64,000 bases of DNA from Flavobacteriales bacterium (GTDB taxonomy: Bacteria; Bacteroidota; Bacteroidia; Flavobacteriales_D; Sanyastnellaceae): assembly GCA_029242765.1 (NCBI GenBank), contig JAQWTJ010000038.1:62001-126000 (forward strand). Reading direction: 5' to 3'. Position numbers and translations under genes: made by a program. Positions 47,764-56,992 of this stretch are shown piece by piece. Below the pieces are notes generated by a model, which did not search any database, was not told the origin of the DNA, and saw nothing but the letters and a program-made list of their open reading frames with translations. Positions within the stretch are counted from its first letter, which is position 1. Every line of letters starts with the position of its first letter.

Positions 47764-50637
47764 ATGATCACGAAGCCCTCTGAAAAGAAGCTCTTTCTGC
47801 TCGATGCATTTGCCCTGATTTTCCGGGCGTACTACGCCTTCATTCGCAGCCCACGCATCAATTCCAAGGGCTGGAACACTTCAGCTTCGTTTGGTTTTAC
47901 AAACGCCATGCTCGAAGTCATTCGCTCGGAGAAACCCACCCACTTGGCGGTGGTGTTTGACCCGCCTGGGCCGAACTTTCGTCACGACACCTTCCCTGAG
48001 TACAAGGCCAATCGTGAGGCCACGCCGGAGGATATCAAGGCTTCGGTTCCGCGAATCATTGAGTTGCTTGAGGCCATGCACATTCCGGTGATCCGAGAGC
48101 CGGGGTTTGAGGCGGATGATATGATCGGATACCTTGCGCGCCTGGCGGCCGAGCAGGACTTCGAGGTGTACATGATGACACCGGACAAAGATTTCGGCCA
48201 ATTGGTCACCGAGAAGGTGAAAATGTACCGGCCAGGCCGCAGTGGCAACCCGCCTGAAATTTGGGGCCCGGCTGAAGTCTGCGAGCGTTTCGGACTCACT
48301 TCTCCCGAGCAGATGATCGACTACTTGGGGCTGATGGGCGACTCGGCCGACAATATCCCCGGCATCCCGGGCGTGGGCCCCAAGACGGCATCTAAATTAC
48401 TCGCGGACTACGGCACGCTTGAGGGCGTGCTGGCCCATGGAGATGAGTTGAAGGGCAAGCTGCGCGAGCGCGTTGAAGGGGGGCACGAATCGGCATTGAT
48501 GTCCAAGGAGCTCGCAACCATTGTGACGGATATTCCTTACGAACCGAGCTTTGAAGCGATGGCTATGGTGCCGCCCAATGCTCAAGCCCTCGCCGAGGTG
48601 CTTGATCGCTTGGAATTTCGAACGCTCACCAAGCGAGTGGGCGATATTCTACCCTCTTCTGCAGTGCAAGCGGCTTCGGTTGCGGCTCAAACGACCTCTC
48701 CCGCTTCAGTTGCGGAAAACGCAGGCGGTCAAATAGATCTGTTCAGTGCACCCGTTGCGTCTGAGACTGCAAATGCAGCGGCGGCGCCGAAGCTTGAAAA
48801 ACCCGAGCATTCACGGGCCTTCCCCGCATCAGAGGTTAACTATGCATTGGCTGCCAATCCGACGGCCATTGCCCAGATGCTGCAGGCGGTGGGAGGGGCT
48901 GAGCGGGTGGCTTTCCATGCGATAACCACAGGCGAGCCGCCCATGGGCTTATGCCTGCTGGGAATGGCGGTGGCAAGTGAGCCCGGCAAGGGTTGGTACT
49001 TGCCGGTGGCGGGCGAGCATGCGAAGTCCGGCCGAGAGGCCTTGGCTGCCGTGTTGACATTGGCCTCTGAAAAGGGGGCAGTGCATGACAGCAAACCCCT
49101 GATGCACCTGCTCAAATCGATGGGAATGGAGGTGCCTAAAGAACTGTTTGATGTGCACTTGGCCCATTATGTGCTCAAGCCTGATATGCGCCATGGCCAA
49201 GCCTATCTTGCTGATGTGCTGCTTAATTGCCGGGTGATGCCTGAGGTTGCGGTGCTGGGCGGTCACGGAAAATCGCGGCGCCAACTCGAGGATGTTGCGC
49301 CCGAAGACATGGTGGATTACGCCATGGAAAGTGCGGATTTGACCTTTCGCTTGGCTGCACATATGCAGGCCGCATACGAGTCTCGAATTGATGGGAAGGA
49401 CATCGAAATATTTGAAAAACTTGAGATGCCGCTGATCCCCGTACTCGTGGCGATGGAGCACGAGGGCATCCGATTGGATGTGGAGCACTTGCGTTCCATG
49501 GCGGGTGATTTGACGGGCGAAATCACACAGCGGACAGCGGCGATTGTCGAGGCGGCGGGCCAGCAGTTCAATGTTGACTCACCTTCCCAATTGGGTGAGA
49601 TTCTATTCGACACCTTGGAGATTTCGACCGGGAAAAAGAAGCCTAAGAAGACGAAAACAGGCAAGTATTCCACCAGTGAAGATGTGCTAAGCAAGTTGAC
49701 CGACGCCCATCCAATCGTGGAGCAGGTGCTTGAATACCGCACTTTGAAGAAGCTCTTATCGACCTACTTGGAGCCGCTTCCTGAGCTTGTGAATGCTCAG
49801 ACGGGTCGGATTCACAGCCAATTCATGCAGGCGGTGGCAGCCACGGGTCGGCTTTCTTCTATAAAACCGAACCTGCAGAACATTCCGATTCGCACGCCCC
49901 AAGGCCGGAAGGTCCGGGAGGCCTTTGTGCCTCGCGACAAGGACCACGTGTTGATGGCGGCGGACTACAGTCAAGTGGAATTGCGCATTGTCGCCTCACT
50001 GAGCAAGGACCGCGGAATGGTCCAAGCCTTTAAAAGCGGCCAGGATATCCACGCGGCGACGGCCGCCAAGGTGTTTGGAGTTGAACTTGACGCGGTCAGC
50101 CGTGAGCAACGCTCGCAAGCCAAGGCGGTCAATTTCGGCATCTTGTATGGGCAGGGCGCTTTCGGATTGGCAGAAAATCTTAATATCTCAAGGAAGGAGG
50201 CGAAGCAAATCATCGAAAGTTATTTCGCACAGTTTGCTGATTTGAAGGCCTACCAAGACGCCTCGCTGGAGGAGGCGCGTCAGCGAGGCTATGTGCAGAC
50301 GTTGATGGGGCGCAAGCGCTGGGTTCCCGATTTGACATCGGCCAATCCGATGGTCCGATCCTTTGCCGAACGCAACGCCATCAATGCCCCGGTGCAAGGC
50401 TCAGCGGCTGACATCATCAAGGTGGCCATGATCCGCATCCAAGGCGAAATTGAAAGGCGTGGCTTGGCCTCACGGATGATTCTTCAAGTGCACGACGAGC
50501 TTGTTTTTGATGTGCCGCGCAGTGAGTTGGAAGAGCTCAAAAAATTGGTTCGCGGCGAGATGGAGGGTGCGGCTGAGCTTGACGTGCCGCTCGTGGTGGA
50601 TGTACAGACTGGGGAGAATTGGCTCGAGGCGCATTGA
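47764..50637 (+). CDS. polA: DNA polymerase I with 5'-nuclease and polymerase domains; 3'-5' exonuclease-like domain with substituted active site
   Basis: FLLDAFALIFRAYYAF; FDPPGPNFRHDTFPEYKANR; polymerase motifs DYSQVELRIVASLS, RSQAKAVNFGILYGQGAFGL, QVHDELVFDVP. Confidence 0.97.
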   Translation: MITKPSEKKLFLLDAFALIFRAYYAFIRSPRINSKGWNTSASFGFTNAMLEVIRSEKPTHLAVVFDPPGPNFRHDTFPEYKANREATPEDIKASVPRIIELLEAMHIPVIREPGFEADDMIGYLARLAAEQDFEVYMMTPDKDFGQLVTEKVKMYRPGRSGNPPEIWGPAEVCERFGLTSPEQMIDYLGLMGDSADNIPGIPGVGPKTASKLLADYGTLEGVLAHGDELKGKLRERVEGGHESALMSKELATIVTDIPYEPSFEAMAMVPPNAQALAEVLDRLEFRTLTKRVGDILPSSAVQAASVAAQTTSPASVAENAGGQIDLFSAPVASETANAAAAPKLEKPEHSRAFPASEVNYALAANPTAIAQMLQAVGGAERVAFHAITTGEPPMGLCLLGMAVASEPGKGWYLPVAGEHAKSGREALAAVLTLASEKGAVHDSKPLMHLLKSMGMEVPKELFDVHLAHYVLKPDMRHGQAYLADVLLNCRVMPEVAVLGGHGKSRRQLEDVAPEDMVDYAMESADLTFRLAAHMQAAYESRIDGKDIEIFEKLEMPLIPVLVAMEHEGIRLDVEHLRSMAGDLTGEITQRTAAIVEAAGQQFNVDSPSQLGEILFDTLEISTGKKKPKKTKTGKYSTSEDVLSKLTDAHPIVEQVLEYRTLKKLLSTYLEPLPELVNAQTGRIHSQFMQAVAATGRLSSIKPNLQNIPIRTPQGRKVREAFVPRDKDHVLMAADYSQVELRIVASLSKDRGMVQAFKSGQDIHAATAAKVFGVELDAVSREQRSQAKAVNFGILYGQGAFGLAENLNISRKEAKQIIESYFAQFADLKAYQDASLEEARQRGYVQTLMGRKRWVPDLTSANPMVRSFAERNAINAPVQGSAADIIKVAMIRIQGEIERRGLASRMILQVHDELVFDVPRSELEELKKLVRGEMEGAAELDVPLVVDVQTGENWLEAH

Positions 50638-50754
50638 TGTAAAGTGGGGCGTAGTAGCTGCCAACGCTTAGGGTTGGATAACTTCTGCAAGAGCCATAAA
50701 ACGCGGGCACGCGCTTCGGAACTTGGGGACTTAGAAATCTTGAACTCCTAAGCC

Positions 50755-51678
50755 ATGCACACCCCCAGCACTCGCCGCCATTCAGGCGCTTGGTCTCTCG
50801 GCGCATTGACCCTCTTTTCACTGGCCTTGTTGGCCGGTTGCAGCGAATCTGCTCCGCCCGAAGACACGTCACAAGAAGCCCCAGCACAGCAAGTTGAAGA
50901 AGGCGCCATGCCCACAACGCGCACCAATGCGTTGAAGAAAATTTTCCATGCCGTGCCCTCACCGATTGAAACGGCTCTGCTACTCGAGGCCTCTGGAGTG
51001 AATTTTTCGACGGGTGATTTGCACGACCCTGCAAAGGCGTCTGGCTACGCCACAACGGGATCACAAGCTGTGAACCTAGGGGTGTATGCGGGCGATTTGA
51101 GCTACGCAACAATCTACAACCGAAATCAAGAGGCGATTGAATACTTGAATGTTGCGCGACGTCTTGCCGATGAACTGGGCGTGGGCGATTTGATAGACAG
51201 CGCATTGATTGCTCGGGCCGAGGACAACCGCCAGGTGCGCGATTCACTGATCCATATTGTCACCAGTACGTTTTACGCGCTCAACGCCCGTCTCAAAGAA
51301 AACGGCATGGAGGACGTCTCAGGCTTGATTGCCGCAGGAGGTTGGATTGAAGGCGTGTACTTAGGGACGCGCAACCTCGACGGTGCAACCCAGGATTTGA
51401 AGGTTCGTATTGCCGAGCAAAAACTCACGCTCGACAACCTCATGTCATTGCTCGGGTCCTACCCCAGCACAGAAGACCTTGCGGCCATGATTGCGTCTTT
51501 AGAGCCTGTAGAAACAGCCTTTGCCGGTGTTGCCATTGTCGACCACGCGGCCACCACCACCACAGCAGACGATGGCATGATTGTCATATCAGGGGGCCCC
51601 GAGATTACCATTTCAGATGAAACACTCGCCGCGATTGCAACAGCGATTTCGGAAGTGCGTAACCATTACGCAAATTGA
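50755..51678 (+). CDS. Predicted lipoprotein of unknown function
   Basis: Lipobox ALLAGCSESAPPEDTS; otherwise alpha-rich unrecognised sequence. Confidence 0.75.
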   Translation: MHTPSTRRHSGAWSLGALTLFSLALLAGCSESAPPEDTSQEAPAQQVEEGAMPTTRTNALKKIFHAVPSPIETALLLEASGVNFSTGDLHDPAKASGYATTGSQAVNLGVYAGDLSYATIYNRNQEAIEYLNVARRLADELGVGDLIDSALIARAEDNRQVRDSLIHIVTSTFYALNARLKENGMEDVSGLIAAGGWIEGVYLGTRNLDGATQDLKVRIAEQKLTLDNLMSLLGSYPSTEDLAAMIASLEPVETAFAGVAIVDHAATTTTADDGMIVISGGPEITISDETLAAIATAISEVRNHYAN

Positions 51679-51695
51679 ACGTAAGCCATAACGCC

Positions 51696-52133
51696 ATGAA
51701 AGCGATTCAGCATATCACCCTTGCAGCCCTAGCAACCGTTTTTGCGTTGGGCCTATCCACCGACGCCACTGCCCAGTGCCGCTCGTTTACCAAAAAGCGT
51801 TGCCTTCCCAAGCTGGAGGAGTACGTTCAAAATGACAATTACAATACGGCCGTCCTCATCCCTGGTGATGAGGCCGAGTTGTCGCTGACCTTCTTTGGAG
51901 GTCGCGCCTACCGGTTGCTCGTTTGCGGTCACCCCGTGTTGGGCGACTTGAATTTCCAAGTGTTGGACGCGCGTGGAAACGGCGTCTACGACAGCACCGA
52001 CAAGGATATGAGTCACTTCGATTTCCGCGTGGCAAACACGCAGCAGATGACCGTTCGGGTGCAAGTGCCTGAAAGCAGTGCCGCGTTGCAGCACGAGGGC
52101 TGCGTCAGCATTATGGTTGGCTCAAAAAGCTGA
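51696..52133 (+). CDS. Predicted exported protein of unknown function
   Basis: Signal peptide MKAIQHITLAALATVFALGLSTDATAQ; VLIPGDEAELSLTFFGGRAYRLLVCGHPVLGDLNFQVLD. Confidence 0.7.
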   Translation: MKAIQHITLAALATVFALGLSTDATAQCRSFTKKRCLPKLEEYVQNDNYNTAVLIPGDEAELSLTFFGGRAYRLLVCGHPVLGDLNFQVLDARGNGVYDSTDKDMSHFDFRVANTQQMTVRVQVPESSAALQHEGCVSIMVGSKS

Positions 52134-52908
52134 CCACCGCTTTGTAAAATCCATCGGGGTCTTCGGCGTGAAGCCAATGCCCCGCTCCTTTTAGGCAATG
52201 CGCGGAGAAATCCGTGCATTGTGCTTTAAAGGCGTCGAGTCCACGGGAGTTTACGTACCCGGAGCCCCCTCCATATATGGCCAATGTGGGTGCTTCAATA
52301 CGCCTTTCATCGGCCAAATGTCCGGACACTTCGGTCAGATGTCGCCGCAATACGGGAAGGTTGAACCGAAAGCTGAATCCCCCGCCTTCCTTGCGATACA
52401 ACCCCTTGAGAAGGAACATCCGCACGATGGGGCTGTCAATCTTCAAGGCCAATTCTACATCGACTTCACCACGATTTTGTGCCCGATCTAAGTGGAGCCC
52501 ACTCAAGGCATCGAATAAGGCGGTGTGATGCGGTTCATACGCCACTGGTGCAATGTCAGCCACGACCAACTTGTTCACCCGCTCAGGGTGCCATTGTGCA
52601 AAGCGCATCACCGTTTTTCCACCCATGCTATGCCCCAGCAGGTCGACCTGTGCCAGCCCCAGCTCGTCAAGAAGCAAGAGCAAGTCGGCGGCCATGTCGA
52701 CGTACGTGTGGCTGGGGTGGTGCGGACTGCGGCCGTGGTTGCGTTGGTCGACCAGCAAAACGGGCCGCCCTTGACCAAAGCGACGCCCGAGCGTCTGCCA
52801 ATTGCCCGAGGCTCCCAGCAATCCATGCAGAATGACCAAAGGCTTTTCGCCTTGCCCTGCTGCTCCGCCTTGCTCGGCGGACTCGGCCCATCGATGAAAG
52901 AGCTTCAT
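52111..52908 (-). CDS. Alpha/beta-fold hydrolase
   Basis: PLVILHGLLGASGNWQTLGRRF; VDLLGHSMGGKTVMRFA nucleophile elbow; CLKGAGHWLHAEDPDGF. Confidence 0.92.
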   Translation of the reverse strand: MKLFHRWAESAEQGGAAGQGEKPLVILHGLLGASGNWQTLGRRFGQGRPVLLVDQRNHGRSPHHPSHTYVDMAADLLLLLDELGLAQVDLLGHSMGGKTVMRFAQWHPERVNKLVVADIAPVAYEPHHTALFDALSGLHLDRAQNRGEVDVELALKIDSPIVRMFLLKGLYRKEGGGFSFRFNLPVLRRHLTEVSGHLADERRIEAPTLAIYGGGSGYVNSRGLDAFKAQCTDFSAHCLKGAGHWLHAEDPDGFYKAVVSFLSQP

Positions 52909-53639
52909 GGTGTGGTCAAGCACGAAGTGTACTTCTGTAGCGCTTGATGCATCCCCAAGTACAGCGCGTCGCTGATGAAAGCGTGGCCGATCGATACTTC
53001 TAGAAGCTCGGGGATTAGATCGTCAAAAAAGGCGAGGTTTTCCAAGTTCAAGTCGTGGCCAGCATTTACGCCTAAACCCAATGTGTTCGCGTGCTTTGCC
53101 GCCGCCGCAAAAGGAGCTGCGGCCTGTTCCCGGTTGAGCGCGAATCCCGAAGCGTACGCTTCAGTGTACAGTTCCACGCGGCCGGCGCCCAGCGCCGCGG
53201 CCCCTTCGATCAGTTCGATCTCCGTGCCCACAAACAAGCTGCTGCGCATCCCCCACGCGTGAACCTGCGTAAGCACTTCACTGAGCAAGGCCGAACGCCC
53301 CAGCGTGTCCCAGCCCGCATTCGAAGTCAGCGCCTCGGGTGGATCGGGGACGAGCGTCACCTGCTCCGGCCGCACCGCTTCAATCAGTTGCATGAACGCA
53401 GTGCCCGGGTAGCCCTCCACATTGAACTCGACACCCGCCTCGGCCGTCACTTGACGGATCGCCCGCACGTCTTCAAAGGTGATGTGCCGTTGATCGGGTC
53501 GCGGATGCACCGTTACCCCGTCCACGCCCCATCGGCAAAGCGCGCGTGCAGCCTCTACCGGACAAGGCAAAAGGCCACCCCGCGCATTGCGGATTGTGGC
53601 AATCTTATTTACGTTGATGCTCAGTCGGGTGCGTTGCAT
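52905..53639 (-). CDS. pdxJ: Pyridoxine 5'-phosphate synthase
   Basis: RLSINVNKIATIRNARGG; GVDGVTVHPRPDQRHI; LVPDPPEALTSNAGWD; GLGVNAGHDLNLENL; SIGHAFISDALYLG. Confidence 0.95.
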   Translation of the reverse strand: MQRTRLSINVNKIATIRNARGGLLPCPVEAARALCRWGVDGVTVHPRPDQRHITFEDVRAIRQVTAEAGVEFNVEGYPGTAFMQLIEAVRPEQVTLVPDPPEALTSNAGWDTLGRSALLSEVLTQVHAWGMRSSLFVGTEIELIEGAAALGAGRVELYTEAYASGFALNREQAAAPFAAAAKHANTLGLGVNAGHDLNLENLAFFDDLIPELLEVSIGHAFISDALYLGMHQALQKYTSCLTTP

Positions 53640-53728
53640 TAAGAGCGCTTGGTTGATAGTTGTTGACGACGATGGCGGCCTTTGCGCGCGCGGGTGCTAA
53701 TTTCGTAACACAAAGCGTTTCCATACAC

Positions 53729-54379
53729 ATGCATGCAGCGAGTATTCTCGATCCCGAAATGATAGCCCTAGCTCCAGGCGACACCTTAGATAAGGCGCTT
53801 CGGGCTATGGCCGAGTTGAATATGGCCCATCTTCCGGTGGTTGCAGAAGGCCAATTTCTTGGTCTTGCGGCAGAGGAGGACTTGCTTGACCACGATGGAG
53901 ACCATGTCTTTATTACCAATGCGCGGCTGATGCCTGTGGCAGTCGGTCCGAAGCAGCATTTCTTGGAAGTTATCGACGCGATGGTGCGCAACCACTTGAC
54001 GATTATGCCTGTGGTGGATGAGGGGCACTACCTTGGAGCCATTAGTCACGCCAAGATTTTTGAGACATTGGCCTTGCAAATTTCCAACGAGGACAGGGGT
54101 AGTATTTTGACATTGGGCATGGCTTGGGCGGACTATTCCCTTGCACAACTCGCCCACCGGATAGAAAGCAATGATGCGAAGATTCTACAGGTCTTCATTG
54201 CGGATCGCGGAAGTGAAAGAGTGGAGATTACCCTCCGTTTGAATACGCGTGATGTGGAGCCGGTGGTTGAATCGTTGCGCCGCCACGGCTATGAGGTGGA
54301 CACCTTTTTTAAAGCGGAACAGTACGAGCAGCAGGTTCAAAAGCGTTTTGACGCTTTCATGCGCTTTTTGAAAACATGA
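53729..54379 (+). CDS. CBS-domain protein
   Basis: Two CBS motifs (APGDTLDKALRAMAELNMAHLPVVAEGQFLGLAAEEDLL; FLEVIDAMVRNHLTIMPVVDEGHYLGAISHAKIF); precedes nadK. Confidence 0.85.
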   Translation: MHAASILDPEMIALAPGDTLDKALRAMAELNMAHLPVVAEGQFLGLAAEEDLLDHDGDHVFITNARLMPVAVGPKQHFLEVIDAMVRNHLTIMPVVDEGHYLGAISHAKIFETLALQISNEDRGSILTLGMAWADYSLAQLAHRIESNDAKILQVFIADRGSERVEITLRLNTRDVEPVVESLRRHGYEVDTFFKAEQYEQQVQKRFDAFMRFLKT

Positions 54380-55290
54380 ACTCCTTGATGTCAGCTGTGG
54401 AAGCAATACCGGTGAAGGCGGTTGCCATGCACGGCAAGCCTTTCGGCGCGGAGCATCGCGCGGGTTTGACCGTGTTGATTGATGGATTTACAAGTGCGGG
54501 CACCCTGGTGCACTTGCACAGGAGTTTCGCTGTTGAGTTGGGCCGTGCGGGGTTTGACGTTTCAAGTTTTCCGGTTTTTGACAGCATTACAGAAGTTGAT
54601 CGCCTCGACATGTTGTTGGCCGTGGGCGGCGACGGCACTGTTCTCGAGAGTGCGGCCTTATTGAACGGGGAAGATGTGCCGGTATTGGGTGTGAATACGG
54701 GCCGGCTGGGGTTCTTGTCAAATGCGTCTACGGAGGACCTCAAGAGCGTGGTTCACGCCTTGCTCGCTGGCAAATACACGGTGGATCACCGGCGCATGTT
54801 GCAGACACAGTGCAACGCATTGGACGTCGGGCCCTTCGCATGCGCTTTGAACGAAATCACCCTGCATCGGCGTGACACAGCCACGATGATTCACATTGAG
54901 GTGGAGAGCGATGGAACGTTCATCAACAAATATTGGGCGGATGGCCTGATTGTCTCGACTCCGACCGGATCGACGGCGTACTCATTGAGTTGCGGCGGGC
55001 CCATCGTCGATCCGAGCTGCGACGTGCTGCTCATCACACCAATTGCCCCACACAACCTCAACAACCGCCCCTTGGTCATTCCCGGCGGAGGCACATTGAA
55101 ACTTCGGGCCTCCTGTCGCGACGGCCATTTAATGTTGACACTGGACTCGCGGTCTTTCAAAGCGGAATCTCCGTTGGAATTGATTATTTCACAAAGCGAA
55201 CGTCCCATGGGATTGGTCCAGATGATCGGGCAGGATTTTTATCAATCTGTCCGCCAAAAAATGCATTGGGGCCTTGATACACGTGATTGA
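54376..55290 (+). CDS. nadK: NAD kinase
   Basis: LLAVGGDGTVLESAALL; VLGVNTGRLGFLSN; YWADGLIVSTPTGSTAYSLSCGGPIVDP. Confidence 0.95.
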   Translation: MNSLMSAVEAIPVKAVAMHGKPFGAEHRAGLTVLIDGFTSAGTLVHLHRSFAVELGRAGFDVSSFPVFDSITEVDRLDMLLAVGGDGTVLESAALLNGEDVPVLGVNTGRLGFLSNASTEDLKSVVHALLAGKYTVDHRRMLQTQCNALDVGPFACALNEITLHRRDTATMIHIEVESDGTFINKYWADGLIVSTPTGSTAYSLSCGGPIVDPSCDVLLITPIAPHNLNNRPLVIPGGGTLKLRASCRDGHLMLTLDSRSFKAESPLELIISQSERPMGLVQMIGQDFYQSVRQKMHWGLDTRD

Positions 55291-55343
55291 GTGCAGGGCG
55301 AATGATTGCGAAACAAATCGATATGAATTGCGTTGAATCCACT

Positions 55344-56207
55344 ATGAATCGGAAGAACTCTTTGAGCGTGCGAAGCCTGGGCCTCGGGTTGGTTTTATGC
55401 CTTGCGGGCGTGTCTTCGGTGCACGCTCAAGCCGTATTGGACCGCAGCCGCACCATTGGGCTAGCCGTGGGCACGGGGTATTACTTGGGCGAGCTGAACC
55501 CCACCGGGCATTTCAAGGGCACCATGAGCGTGGCCCGTGGGGCATTCATGCGCTTCAACCACGACCGCCGTTTGGGCTTGAAAGTGGGCGTGATGGGCGT
55601 GACGGTTGAGGCGCACGACGCTGACAGCAAGGACGCTTGGCGCCAGAATCGTAACCTGCACTTTCGCAACCGCATTGTCGAGGGTTCGGCCGTGGTTGAG
55701 TTCAATTACATGGACTACCAATTGGGCGACACTTACGACGCGTTTACACCGTATTTGTTTGCGGGCTTGACGGTTTACAGCCACATGCCCACAGCTGAGG
55801 TTGGTGGCCAATGGCTCGAGCTGCAACCGCTGGGGACAGAGGGCCAAGGAACCACGGGCGGCGGCCAGCGGTATGCCACTACAGGACTGGCCGTGCCTTT
55901 CGGAGCGGGCATCAAGTGGAACATTGCTCGATTTACAGCGGTCAACATCGAGTGGGGGATGCGTCGCACATTCACGGACTACCTCGACGATGTTTCGGGC
56001 CACTATCCCAGTTCGGCTGTGCTGGAGGACGAGCTCGGTGACTTGGCTTCGAGGCTTAGCGATCAGCGCTATTTCGTCGACGGTGACGTGCAGGACCCCA
56101 TTGGCCAGCAGCGCGGCGAGGGCAAGTTTGATGACCGGTATGGAGTGCTCAGCATTTCACTGATTTTTCGTGTGGATCGAAAACCTAACAATTGTTGGAA
56201 AGGCTGA
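55344..56207 (+). CDS. PorG-like/DUF6089 outer-membrane beta-barrel protein (type IX secretion-associated)
   Basis: Signal peptide; AVGTGYYLGELNPTGHFKGTMSVARGAFMRFNHDRRLGLKVG; location between nadK and uppS. Confidence 0.75.
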   Translation: MNRKNSLSVRSLGLGLVLCLAGVSSVHAQAVLDRSRTIGLAVGTGYYLGELNPTGHFKGTMSVARGAFMRFNHDRRLGLKVGVMGVTVEAHDADSKDAWRQNRNLHFRNRIVEGSAVVEFNYMDYQLGDTYDAFTPYLFAGLTVYSHMPTAEVGGQWLELQPLGTEGQGTTGGGQRYATTGLAVPFGAGIKWNIARFTAVNIEWGMRRTFTDYLDDVSGHYPSSAVLEDELGDLASRLSDQRYFVDGDVQDPIGQQRGEGKFDDRYGVLSISLIFRVDRKPNNCWKG

Positions 56208-56266
56208 GCATTTAAAAGGGCGGATGGGCGGCTTAGGAAGCCTAACTTGCGCTGCCAATTCAGCCC

Positions 56267-56992
56267 ATGCCCTCCGCACAATCTCCCCCCGTTCACGTGG
56301 CCATCATAATGGATGGAAACGGCCGTTGGGCTGAAGATCGAGGGCTGGAGCGTATGGCCGGACACGCCTTCGGGGTGGACTCGGTGCGCTCGGCAGTGAA
56401 GGCCGCAATGGAGCTCGGCGTGCGGTATTTGACGCTGTATGCTTTTTCTACAGAGAACTGGAATCGACCTTCTGACGAGGTCGATGCACTGATGGACTTG
56501 CTCGTCAAGAGTTTGGCTGGAGAGGCGCAGGAGCTTGCAAAGAAGGGCGTGCGTCTGCGTGCGATGGGCTCACTGGATCGCCTGCCCCAGGGTTGTCGAG
56601 CATCGCTTGCTGAAGCGGAGGCCCAGACTTCGAAATGTGATCGCCTCAACTTGACTTTGGCCTTGAGTTACAGTGGCCGCTGGGAATTGGTGGAGGCGGT
56701 CCGACAGGCCATTGCCTCTGGCGTTGATCCGAAAAATGTGGATGAGGACAGCATCCGCGCGCTCCTAGCCTTCCCTGAACTTCCAGACCCCGAACTGCTG
56801 ATTCGCACAGGCGGCGAGCAGCGTGTGTCGAACTTTCTACTCTGGCAAATCGCCTACACGGAATTCCACTTTACCTCGGTCTTCTGGCCCGATTTCCGCG
56901 AGTCACATTTCAACGAGGCGATTGAAGAATACAACAACCGCCAGCGCCGATTCGGCAAGACAGGAGCACAGATTCAACGCACTTCATCGTGA
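56267..56992 (+). CDS. uppS: Isoprenyl transferase (undecaprenyl diphosphate synthase)
   Basis: HVAIIMDGNGRWAEDRGLERMAGHAFGVDSVR; LTLYAFSTENWNRPSDEVDALM; DPELLIRTGGEQRVSNFLLWQIAYTEFHF. Confidence 0.97.
   Translation: MPSAQSPPVHVAIIMDGNGRWAEDRGLERMAGHAFGVDSVRSAVKAAMELGVRYLTLYAFSTENWNRPSDEVDALMDLLVKSLAGEAQELAKKGVRLRAMGSLDRLPQGCRASLAEAEAQTSKCDRLNLTLALSYSGRWELVEAVRQAIASGVDPKNVDEDSIRALLAFPELPDPELLIRTGGEQRVSNFLLWQIAYTEFHFTSVFWPDFRESHFNEAIEEYNNRQRRFGKTGAQIQRTSS

Noticed and set aside
50661-50677. CCAAC-GCTTAGG-GTTGG hairpin after polA as a terminator
   Set aside because: A 5-bp stem with no T-tract is too weak to call an intrinsic terminator.
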